Source: Dictyobacter vulcani (GTDB lineage Bacteria; Chloroflexota; Ktedonobacteria; Ktedonobacterales; Ktedonobacteraceae). Taken from it: DNA of 64,000 nt. Shown here piece after piece: positions 19,508 through 27,908 of the stretch. Both the position numbers and the translations under genes were made by a program. Numbering within the stretch: the first letter of the stretch is position 1; each line of letters opens with the position of its first letter. The stretch lies in contig NZ_BKZW01000002.1 of assembly GCF_008974265.1 (NCBI RefSeq), positions 1,302,001-1,366,000 of the forward strand. The letters are read 5' to 3'. The notes below the pieces were generated by a model. That model was not told the DNA's origin. It did not search any database and saw only the letters and a list, made by a program, of their open reading frames with translations.

Positions 19508-20005
19508 GAAAAGAAGACCTTAAGACACTGTGCAGAATTGTCTTATGTTGGCTTGATTTCTGCACCGCTACTCTTTCCCCATCATTACATGATCGATAAA
19601 AATGTATATATAGTTTCGACCTTTGCGTCCATTATTTTCGTTTAAGCACTTTTGTGACTGCAAAAGATGCTGTGTAGAAAAGTAGCGAATCGTCCGTGGA
19701 GAGGGCGCCACACGCGAGACGCTCTCTGTCAAGGGGGGCCAAAAAAGACCTTTTCAGCTCATATCCCGAAGGCTTTTTGAGCACAGACTGACCCAGTGCC
19801 CTGATGCTGGGTGTGCAACAGCACACCCAGATGATGAGACAGGGTACGGTCGTTCAATGGGTGAGGCTCGTTTCGCTTTTGACTCGCCGTGGTCTCAAGC
19901 CCGCTGCTCTTCCCCCTTGACTCCACGGGCGCCAGAGGCTCTCCCATTGAAGCAAAGAGTTGCTGTATCGGTTCCAATCGCGGATCTCTGGGTGCTCCGC
20001 TGTCG

Positions 20006-20053
20006 CGTGCTGCCGTGATCTGCACGGCATGCCGTGCAGATCACGGCAGCACG
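20006..20053. repeat. Perfect 48-base palindrome
   Basis: The half CGTGCTGCCGTGATC plus TGCACGGCA is followed with no spacer by its exact complement. It lies six bases after the transposase stop. It may block read-through into or out of the element. No T-run follows. Confidence 0.8.
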
Positions 20054-20059
20054 CACCGC

Positions 20060-21280
20060 TCAGGCGGCCGCTGGCGCATGGCGAGCCTGGGCTTGTACAA
20101 ACGTGTCCTCCTGATAGGTCTCTTTCTTGCGCCGCATCGCCCAGATAATCCGAAGCCATGTATTGGCCAGCCCCCGAAAAATGGTCGCACTCTTTTTGCC
20201 TTGCTTCTTTTTCTGGTCATGATACGCTCGCGCCCAACTGATGTTCTTGCAACTCTCTGCCGCCAACAGATACACTGTAGCGCGAAGCGTTTTGCTACAC
20301 GCTTGGCGTTGCACTACATAGCGACTGTTGCCGCTTTGTTTGGTGACTGGAGCGGTGCCTGCGAGTTGTTGCGCGACGGCGACAGTGGCTTCATGAGGGT
20401 CAATGACCGCCAACTCCGCCAGCAACCGCGGGCCCAATCGCTTGCCAGAATTGGGGAGGCTCGCGAAGACCTCATATTCATCTTGCTGCTGATAGAGCTC
20501 CTCAATGGCCAGATCATAGTCATGGATCTGCGCCATGAGGGTGTGCAGTTGGGCGACCAGCGTTTGCGCCAGTCGGGATTTGGCATGCACCACCGCCGCG
20601 CTCGCCTCCAGGTGCGGTTGTTGAAGCAGTGGCCAGACCCGTTGCGCACACGGTAGGGGATGAGGATGGCGTGCCTGTTTGAAGATCTGGGTCAGCTCCT
20701 CTACGCTTGCCTGACGTGCCTGCTCAGGAGTCGGATAGGCGACGATGAAAGCGAGCAAACTTTTCTGCAACGTGGTCCCCTTGTCAAAGGCGTCGAGGAC
20801 CACCGGGTAGTACGCTTTCAAGCACGCGCGGAGTTGATTCGCCAGACGCGTCTGCGCTCCAATCAATCCCTGCTGATCACGCACCAACAGTTGCAGTTCC
20901 TGCAACCCCTGCTCTGGCAGATGCAGGGGCCTCAAATCACGCCAATCACTGCGGGCGATTTTGGCCAGGGTGTAGGCATCAAGCAGGTCGGATTTGGCGC
21001 CGGAGACGGGACGCCAGCGATCAACCGTTTTAGGATTGATAGGATACGGGACAAAATTGGCCTTCAGCAAAGCGGTCACGAGTAAATTGGTCTTGGTTTC
21101 CAGCACACAGATCATCTCATCTTGATGATCGGGGCCAGTAAGTGCGCGTAAGCGCGTAATCAAGGAGGCAACTCCTGCGGCAGTATGGTCAATCCGTAGG
21201 CGCAGGCACAGCGCTCCTTCATGGTCGAGGACGACCACATCATGATGGGTGTCAGCCCAATCGATACCAGTAAACCACAT
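20060..21280 (-). CDS. IS110 family transposase
   Basis: A 406-residue DEDD-type recombinase that catalyses RNA-guided insertion. The start is placed at MWFTGIDWADTHHDVVVLD (21280); the open frame to 21316 adds 12 residues outside the family. The RuvC-like DEDD residues are visible in GIDWAD, VLETKTNLL and SGAKSDLLDAYTLA. The C-terminal Tnp20 domain holds the region around VTKQSGNSRYVVQR that carries the catalytic Ser. Full length and with no break, so probably functional. Confidence 0.9.
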   Translation of the reverse strand: MWFTGIDWADTHHDVVVLDHEGALCLRLRIDHTAAGVASLITRLRALTGPDHQDEMICVLETKTNLLVTALLKANFVPYPINPKTVDRWRPVSGAKSDLLDAYTLAKIARSDWRDLRPLHLPEQGLQELQLLVRDQQGLIGAQTRLANQLRACLKAYYPVVLDAFDKGTTLQKSLLAFIVAYPTPEQARQASVEELTQIFKQARHPHPLPCAQRVWPLLQQPHLEASAAVVHAKSRLAQTLVAQLHTLMAQIHDYDLAIEELYQQQDEYEVFASLPNSGKRLGPRLLAELAVIDPHEATVAVAQQLAGTAPVTKQSGNSRYVVQRQACSKTLRATVYLLAAESCKNISWARAYHDQKKKQGKKSATIFRGLANTWLRIIWAMRRKKETYQEDTFVQAQARHAPAAA

Positions 21281-21831
21281 AGCAATGCTCCTTTGAAATG
21301 AAAGGGAACGCTCCAAGGCGGATCGAGCCTTCTACTGGCGCTCGAAGCGCAACGCTCTCGTGTGATTACGACCTTGGAAAGCACCTGGAAATACAGGTCT
21401 CGCGTTGGCAGTCTCTTCGCGAAGAAGAGCCGCGGGCCGGCAGGGTATTTTCCAGGTGGAGTCCCGTTGCTTCACTCTATCGCATCATCCTTTCTGCTGT
21501 CCAAGTGAAGCATTCAGTACTCATGCCAAAAGTATAACGTAGAAGGCCGGCATGCGGCGTGATCATGGAGCGAGGTGCTCAACGAGCAGCGCATGCCTGT
21601 GGCGCCTACATGACACGGATCGTGTTTCGTGAACCTCTCCGCACTGTACGGGTAGGGCCACGCGCTCTTCTATCACGTTGCTATGTGAGCAGGCAACGGC
21701 ACGGCACACACGATCCCTGTAGGCGCCACAGCACTGCGGGTCGTTCGAGCACGCTGGCCTGTGGATACGCAGCAGTGCGGCCTCCGCGTGTGGCGCCCCC
21801 TCCACGTACGCGATGCTACGCCATGGAGTCT

Positions 21832-23373
21832 TCACAGAAACGTATTGGCTTTGCCGCTACGGGGGGTGATGTTCTGGCCGATGACGTGGCAGAGTCTGGG
21901 GCTTTGCAGGCAGTCACTTTGGCGTTGGACGAGGTCGAAGATGTTGGGTCCGATGTGGGGTTTAGGGCAGAGGATGGTTTGTTGCATATGAGGATTGAGG
22001 CGGATGCCCAGGCAGATGGGTTGGGGGCGTTCGGGTAGTGCCTGTGCTGCCATATCCAGGATGGCGCGCAGGCGTTGTTGCAGGCTGGCAAAAGGCATGT
22101 CTGGATACAAGCGATAGAGGCTGATGCTCTGGCTGCTCGGCTGTTGCTGATATTGCTGACCACTCCGCTGGATGATGCGTGTATGTTGCTCTTGTTCAGC
22201 TAGCGGCTCGGCAATCGTCGGAAAGAAGAGGGCTCCTGTGCTGGCTCCCATTAATGACATATCGCCGAGCATCTTTTTGATGGGATTGTGGGTGAGCGTG
22301 GGGTCGCTGCCGTTGAGGTAATATTTGGCATCTAGAATAACCGCTGGCTCACGCCAGATGAGTTGCTGCTGATGGCGGATCTCCAATGGCTTTTCCCGCT
22401 CTATCGTATAGTCAGGGCGCGAAGCTGGGCCATGTTGCCAGTCGGCTTGATAGCCGGTGCTGGTGTCGAGCTGGCGATTGTAGAGCAGGCGGAAGCGGCG
22501 GTTTTGCCAGGTGAAAGTGCATTGTAAGCGGTCACTATTGATCGTAACATCGTTGGGAGTGATACTGCTTTCCTCATGCAAGAGATGGATCAATTCCAGC
22601 TCGACCCACAATTCGTATAGCCATGCATCGGTCTTCTCACCCTGGCGCGTACTGCTCAGGGCCAGGACCTTATCCTGATCGATCCTGCCGACCCGGAACT
22701 GGGAGAAGCGTTGCCACCAGTGGAGCAGATCGCGATACGGGCTGGCTCCTGGTCTGAGTGTATGCGTGACCTGCTGGACCAGGGCAGGGATTGAGGCGCT
22801 ACTGGCCTGTGCCTTGAGCTGGCGAGCATGCGTTGTGGCCAGCTCACGTTGCGCGTGCTCATCCGCGCTGCTGAAGAACTGACGCTCCAGACGACTCAGC
22901 TCCTCATCTTCAAATGGCGTATTCATAGCCTGTTGTAGCTCCTGGCGCAATTGCAGCGTCAGAGCCACTGCCAGCACGTTCTCGGGCGTCTCCATATCCC
23001 TTTGCCGTACGCGGGTCAGCAATTGCAATGGCAGCTGTCCAGGTGTATGCTGCTGACTGCGCTGGATGGTCTGTGGCCAATCGATCTCGCCACGCGTCGG
23101 TGCCTCCTCCAGCAAGCGCTTATGCGTCGTCTTCAGACTCAGCTGACGGCGGATACGGGGCAGGATATCGTCCAGGAGCTCATTGCTCAGAAATTGCAGC
23201 TTGATAGCCTGATCATAATATTGCAGCAGCGGAATCTGCGGCAACTGGCTCTGCGCCGTAAACAAACGAAACTGCTGTCGAAACAGAGCTGCATCATGTT
23301 GCAGCAGCAAGCGTATCACCCGCCGCTGCAAGCGTTGAGACCATTGTTGAGCTTCGGTAATGTCTGAAAGCAT
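21832..23373 (-). CDS. mcrC: McrC-like nuclease subunit of a modification-dependent restriction pair
   Basis: A 513-residue protein. The last third has a PD-(D/E)xK nuclease core: RPDYTIE, then AVILDAKYYL (Asp and Lys of the active site), and IKKMLGDMSLMGA, as in McrC-type endonuclease subunits. The N-terminal two thirds are helical and Gln/Leu-rich with a WWQRFSQFRVGRI segment. It follows the McrB-like gene after a 304-base gap filled by repeats. The last residues, RSGKANTFL and the stop, are encoded by a GTAGCGGCA repeat plus the end of the miniature element at 21848. The natural C-terminus was therefore altered, though the nuclease core is intact. Confidence 0.65.
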   Translation of the reverse strand: MLSDITEAQQWSQRLQRRVIRLLLQHDAALFRQQFRLFTAQSQLPQIPLLQYYDQAIKLQFLSNELLDDILPRIRRQLSLKTTHKRLLEEAPTRGEIDWPQTIQRSQQHTPGQLPLQLLTRVRQRDMETPENVLAVALTLQLRQELQQAMNTPFEDEELSRLERQFFSSADEHAQRELATTHARQLKAQASSASIPALVQQVTHTLRPGASPYRDLLHWWQRFSQFRVGRIDQDKVLALSSTRQGEKTDAWLYELWVELELIHLLHEESSITPNDVTINSDRLQCTFTWQNRRFRLLYNRQLDTSTGYQADWQHGPASRPDYTIEREKPLEIRHQQQLIWREPAVILDAKYYLNGSDPTLTHNPIKKMLGDMSLMGASTGALFFPTIAEPLAEQEQHTRIIQRSGQQYQQQPSSQSISLYRLYPDMPFASLQQRLRAILDMAAQALPERPQPICLGIRLNPHMQQTILCPKPHIGPNIFDLVQRQSDCLQSPRLCHVIGQNITPRSGKANTFL

Positions 23374-23454
23374 ATATTTGTATCCTCAAAACCCACGTGA
23401 GGTGATGGCCCGATAACATGTCTCATCACCTCAAATGACCAATAAATATGAGAC

Positions 23455-23657
23455 GTAGGTTCGACCCTCGTGGTCGATTGTCTCGCCCCCGACAACCTCC
23501 CGGTCCCATGATACCGTCCCCGATGACCACGCCCGTCGTTAATGACACCCCGAAGGTGATCGTGGGGATACCAATCGATCGCAAGGATCGAACCTACGTG
23601 TCGTGATGGCCGAAGGTGATCGTGGGGATACCAATCGATCGCAAGGATCGAACCTAC
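23455..23657. repeat. GTAG hairpin pair with a duplicated right arm
   Basis: The left arm GTAGGTTCGACC (23455-23479) faces two right arms ending GGATCGAACCTAC (23573-23597 and 23633-23657). It fills most of the gap between the mcrB-like stop and the mcrC-like start. Confidence 0.7.
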
Positions 23658-23670
23658 GTGTCGTGTTTAT
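23551..23670. repeat. Tandem 60-base duplication
   Basis: The 60 bases from CGAAGGTGATCGTGGGGATA onward are repeated twice, each copy carrying one right arm of the GTAG hairpin. The copies are identical over the first 55 bases. Confidence 0.8.
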
Positions 23671-23677
23671 CATGCGT

Positions 23678-26032
23678 TTACAGGCCGCGTTCGGCTTTGA
23701 ATGAGCGCAGGCGGCGGGTGAATTGTGGCAGGTTGTCGGTTTCGGGTTGTAGCTGGAATAATCCTGTGAGTATGGTTGCGGGTACCTCCGGGCGATCTTG
23801 ATTGGCGAGTTGTTCAACCTGGGCGGCGGTCAGGAATGGGTGGCCGTTCGGGTTGGTGACGCTGGCGAGTGAGAGCAGCTGGCTATAGAGGCGCTGCGGC
23901 ATGCTGTTGAGTTTGTCCAGGAGTCTGGTGTAGGCGACTGGAAAGGTGTCGGCGGGCGTGGTGAGATAGAGTAAGAGGGCTTCGATTTCGTCGGGTAGCA
24001 GGACCTGGAGCTGGTCGGCGATGGTGTCGCAGAGGGCGGCGTCCAGGGCTTCGCTGATCCATTGTTCATGGGTATTATAGTTTTGCAGGATGCCGGCGAT
24101 CAGCATGTGGCGTAGCAGGTTGATGGCCTGGGCTGTACCGAGCTGGCGATAGATACGGATGATTTCAAAGACGCGCCAGGCGGCGGCGAAGGCTGTCTGG
24201 AAGGCGTTGTTTTCCTCTTCCCAGAGGATCGAATAGCTACCGTCTGGCTCGGTGCTGACGGAGATACTGTTCCAGTTGATGTTGTCGTCGCGTACTTCTA
24301 TGGCTGCGCTGAGATGGGCAACTTTTTTGAGGGCTTTATACAATACGATACCCTGCTCGGCCTGGCTCTGGGCGCGGGTTGGCGGTAATATCTCGACGAA
24401 CGAGAAGCGGCGCTTGAGGGCTTCGCTGATCTGATTAAGGTAGCTGCGATCAAAGCTATTTAAGGTGCCGATGATGCGGAAATCCTGCGGGATGGGGAGT
24501 TCGGCACTGCCGTTTTCCAGTGTGACGCGTAGGACCTCATTGCCTCCCAGGGCGGTGAGGGCGTCACCAAAGGCGAGATCGATGGGCGCACGATTGAATT
24601 CGTCGATGACCAGCCATTGACCTCTAAAGGTGCTAATCTTTGTACGATCGATGCCGCTATGCGTGGTCAGGCGTGTGCGCAGCAGGCTCAGAGCGCTCCA
24701 TTCCTCGAATTTTTCGCCCTGGAAGGACCAGTTGTTGAGGATGGTGGAGGTGAGATGGCCAAACTGAATGGTGTAGTTCAGTATCCCATTCTGGCTTTGC
24801 GGCATGATGCCACTGATCAGGGTACGCGTACTCCAATCGTCGGTGGCGGTGACTAAACGCGTGGTGTAGGCGCTGTCGGTCAGGTAGCTAGCGGCTAGCG
24901 CCTGCTCATCATCTTCCGTGTCACTCTGTGGGTTGGGGCTGGCCTGACTTTGCCAGAGGATTTCAGGAATGATACGCGCCAACTCTGTCTTACCGGTTCC
25001 TGGAGGTCCGGTCAGGATCACGTGGCCGGCCAGCAGGGCATAGTAGATGCGCCTGACGACCTTTTCATCGACCAGGATGTGTTGCTGGACTCTGTGGATA
25101 AGTTCGGTAAGTAGTGGCTCCGGCGTTGGCTTCAAGGGTATATGCTCGATCAGGAGTGTCTCGGCTGGTGCGTCTGTGTCCGTAGCAGTATTGGGCTGAT
25201 GCACAGACGTTTCATAGAGTCCAGGTGGATCTTTTATCACTCCCAGTTGACCCGTCTTGCCGGTCAGGATATCACTATTATCGGCATCTTTGATAATCAG
25301 TGTAGGCGTATCGGACGATAATGTGTGAAATTCTCTACCAACCCATGAAAAAAAGGCATCATCCCAATAATGTGATTGGACAAGCTCAGGGGCCTGGCGG
25401 CTCACGAATTCCAGTAGACGCACTATTTCTCTATGCTCATCTGCTTTTTTTATTTCTATGTTATTTGCATTGAACATCGATTTCGGTAATTGAGGAAGTA
25501 ATCCGGCCTGAACGAGTGTATAGATACCTTTGCGCAGACTTTCATAATAGATACAGGTTGGATGCGTGGGATCCAGCCAGCGTGCGAAGAGGGACATGAT
25601 AAAGGCGCTCCGAGTAGGAGGAATGATCATGCCACTACTTTTTCCTGCTCTACGCAGCCGCTCCCTTTCTTGTAGCAGAAAATAATAGAAGGCCTCTATA
25701 TGCTGTCCCAGGTTCGCACTGCTGAGTCCTTTTACACTATTGCGGAAATGGATCTCTGCGTTACTGTTATCATCATTATGATATTTATTTAATTTGTTCA
25801 TCTCCATCATAAACCCGAAGCCGGTCGCTCCCCAATCTTCCTGGTTGTGGAGGATGGTTGTTAGCTGTGCCATCAGTGTTTTCAAGGAGATCTCTGCCTG
25901 CACAAAGCTTTGGACTGTACTATGTAATGCAGGCAGGTTGGCATCACGCAAGCTGGCTTTTTGCTTTCTACCCTCAATATAGTCATGATCAGCCAGATAT
26001 GCTGTGACGATTTCATTGAATGTTTTTGCCAT
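23678..26032 (-). CDS. mcrB: McrB-like AAA+ ATPase
   Basis: A 784-residue motor that would load and drive the downstream McrC-like nuclease on modified DNA. Residues about 310-640 form the AAA+ module: Walker A GPPGTGKTELARII, Walker B LVIDEFNRAP, the McrB-type sensor GTLNSFDRSYL and EALKRRFSFVEI. The N-terminal 300 residues have no family that I recognise and would be the DNA-recognition part. Their DNA (about 25,250-26,030) is much more AT-rich than the AAA+ part. Start ATG 26032 follows AAAGG, 24 bases after the drmB stop, so it belongs to the same operon. A MoxR-type chaperone is a less likely alternative. Confidence 0.75.
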   Translation of the reverse strand: MAKTFNEIVTAYLADHDYIEGRKQKASLRDANLPALHSTVQSFVQAEISLKTLMAQLTTILHNQEDWGATGFGFMMEMNKLNKYHNDDNSNAEIHFRNSVKGLSSANLGQHIEAFYYFLLQERERLRRAGKSSGMIIPPTRSAFIMSLFARWLDPTHPTCIYYESLRKGIYTLVQAGLLPQLPKSMFNANNIEIKKADEHREIVRLLEFVSRQAPELVQSHYWDDAFFSWVGREFHTLSSDTPTLIIKDADNSDILTGKTGQLGVIKDPPGLYETSVHQPNTATDTDAPAETLLIEHIPLKPTPEPLLTELIHRVQQHILVDEKVVRRIYYALLAGHVILTGPPGTGKTELARIIPEILWQSQASPNPQSDTEDDEQALAASYLTDSAYTTRLVTATDDWSTRTLISGIMPQSQNGILNYTIQFGHLTSTILNNWSFQGEKFEEWSALSLLRTRLTTHSGIDRTKISTFRGQWLVIDEFNRAPIDLAFGDALTALGGNEVLRVTLENGSAELPIPQDFRIIGTLNSFDRSYLNQISEALKRRFSFVEILPPTRAQSQAEQGIVLYKALKKVAHLSAAIEVRDDNINWNSISVSTEPDGSYSILWEEENNAFQTAFAAAWRVFEIIRIYRQLGTAQAINLLRHMLIAGILQNYNTHEQWISEALDAALCDTIADQLQVLLPDEIEALLLYLTTPADTFPVAYTRLLDKLNSMPQRLYSQLLSLASVTNPNGHPFLTAAQVEQLANQDRPEVPATILTGLFQLQPETDNLPQFTRRLRSFKAERGL

Positions 26033-26055
26033 GGATTAACCTTTATTATTCATTA

Positions 26056-27908
26056 TTATTCATTTTCAGTAATTCTTTTGAGAAAGGCCAGGTTGTCACG
26101 TTCGACGGTTTTGACCAGCACGGAGCGGTCCAGGTAGCGGTTGCCTTTTTCGCAGGAGGTTTCGGGGATGAACATACAGGCGTGACAGGCGGCTCCGTGC
26201 AGGGTGTTGTCTTCGAGACTGACGTGCTCGGCGCAGAGTGGATCGGAGGCGCAATATTCCATGTCGTCGATGACGCCGCCGATGTGGTAGCCCATATCCT
26301 TGCCCTGGCTGACCAGGCCGCCGAGCGTGCCTTCGCTATCGGAGGCGGCGGTATAGAGCAGGATGCCGGCCATGGCCCCGCCTTCCTCGGTGGCTGACTG
26401 TGAGTAGATGCGCTCACGGATACTGGCGGCGGCATAGCCACAGTGCAGGGTGAGTTGTCGGATCAGGGCGTGGGCGAAGCTATGCAGCAGGACATAGCGC
26501 ATGTCGGGATAATTGGCCTCGATATCGACCATACTGCGCACGTCACGCCAGCGTTTATGGGCCTCATAGAAGGTTTCATTGTGTTCCTGTACCGCGCTTT
26601 TATTGAGCCATGCCTGGATGGCTTCTTCACGGAACTGGATAAAGATGCCCTCGCCACGTACCTCTGTGGCTGGTAACCACTCGGGCGAGCGTTTGGAGAG
26701 AGGCATGATATGATCTTTGGGCAGCTCTTTTTCTTCGGCGAAGTCGTTGAGCGACTCGATGCGTGTGAAGCCGGTCAGCGCCATTACTTCGCGCAGGCGT
26801 TCAACCAGCACAACCTGCTGGATATATTGCTCATAGCCAGTGGTCATCTCGGCCGGCAGGATCTCGAAGTCGTCGGTGTGGGGCGCATTGACTGGATCAA
26901 TCAGTACGCGCCACTCGGGAGCTTGAGATCGCGGGGGCGCACAATCGCGGTTGGTTCGTCCTGGTTTTTCTTCGCGATGGCCTGCCAGATGGTCTCAAGA
27001 CTATACTCGCCCAGCTTTTCCTGGATGTGTGGGATCTGCATATAGATCTTGAGCATCTCCTGGTTGCTCGCGGCCTGGAGGATAGACCAGTGATCCTCGA
27101 TCAGTTGGGCCAGCTGGTCTTCACCTTCGGTATCGAGAGCGAGGTATAGCCCAGGGGAAACCAGGTGTTTGAGGCTGAGAGCAGGGTGGTCCTGGCCGGC
27201 TGCAGGCAGGCTTTTTTTTGCATACTGGCGTAGATGTGGACGGCGGCCAGTGCAGGTCGGGGTATAGCTTTTCTCCTCATTTGTGGTAAAGGCAAAGGCC
27301 TCAGACATAATTCTGCTCTTCTTGCAGGTCCGGCATTCGACCCGGATGTCGGATGGCTCACCGGTGATGCCGCGCTCACTCATGTAGAGGGAGGCTTTAC
27401 AGGGGGCGGGTCCGTGGATAAAGTGGTGCCAGGGAAAATCGTCGAGGTGGCCGGCCGTGCAGGCGATCAGGAAGCGCGAGGGGACGACGATGGGATTCTT
27501 GCCTTTGGGACAATTTTCGTGGCGATAGCTGGTGCGATCAGGATGGAAGTCGTAGCTTTTCAGCTTGAAGAAACCATCATCCACCGAGGCCAGCAGCCGA
27601 CAGGACGGGCAGACCATCCAGCGTGGAAAGGCGGCGACGGGTACACCGACATAGCTGGGATTCTTGCCGGTTCTTTCGGCGGTCGATGGGGTCAGCAGGT
27701 GCTTGACCTGGGGACCCATCACGGATTGGATGGCTTCCAGCAGGCGTGGCTCGATGATCTCTTCTGAGGTACGCGTGTCCCAGTCGTCGATGCCCATGAT
27801 CAGGGTGGACATATGCGGCAGATCCACAATCGCACCGACACCATAGGAAAGGATCAGCTGGCTGGGGCGTAGCTCGCCAACGGGATGTTTTTTGATAAAT
27901 GGGGCCAT
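26056..27908 (-). CDS. drmB: DISARM protein DrmB (DUF1998; reads with one single-base gap)
   Basis: DrmB forms the core DISARM complex with DrmA, which restricts incoming phage DNA. Reconstructed length is 617 aa. The N-terminal part opens KHPVGELRPSQLILSYGVGA and has Cys pairs (CPSC, CRTC). The C-terminal DUF1998 domain has YVLLHSFAHALIRQL, then GGLVSQGKDMG and a Cys cluster (CASDPLC, CHACMFIPETSCEKGNRYLD), probably zinc-binding. The frame breaks near 26916 (one G missing in the codons for LPEWRVL), giving pieces 26901-27908 and 26056-26847. The ATG abuts the drmA stop with no gap. Confidence 0.88.

Larger units (their letters stand above)
19719..21545 (-). mobile_element. IS110 family insertion sequence, about 1.83 kb
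   Basis: The boundaries come from comparison with the uninterrupted copy at 45567. Host sequence reads ...CACGCGAG before the element and GCCGGCATG... after it, so AG may be the two-base core. There are no terminal inverted repeats, as expected for IS110. One transposase gene sits inside, with about 340 non-coding bases downstream of it and 265 upstream. In IS110-type elements the non-coding end upstream of the transposase encodes the bridge RNA, here 21281-21545. Several small stems are visible there, but I cannot fold it. Confidence 0.75.
19629..21848. mobile_element. Miniature element interrupted by IS110
   Basis: The left segment 19629-19718 and the right segment 21546-21848 together align with the complement of the 409-bp element at 45567. 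They share GAGAGGGCGCCACACGCGAG on the left and GCCGGCATGCGGCGTGAT on the right, which are contiguous in the 45567 copy. The right end carries the CCAATACGTTTC terminal repeat. The left end is eroded (CCATTATTTTCG), and the nine-base target repeat is no longer clear. The interruption is the IS110 element. Confidence 0.75.

Noticed and set aside
19719..21545. IS110 transposase as the enzyme that moves the miniature elements
   Set aside because: IS110 elements lack terminal inverted repeats and do not make nine-base target repeats. The nesting is explained by chance insertion.
25250..26032. Separate gene for the N-terminal part of the McrB-like protein
   Set aside because: The frame is continuous with the AAA+ part, and there is no second start with a ribosome binding site at the join.
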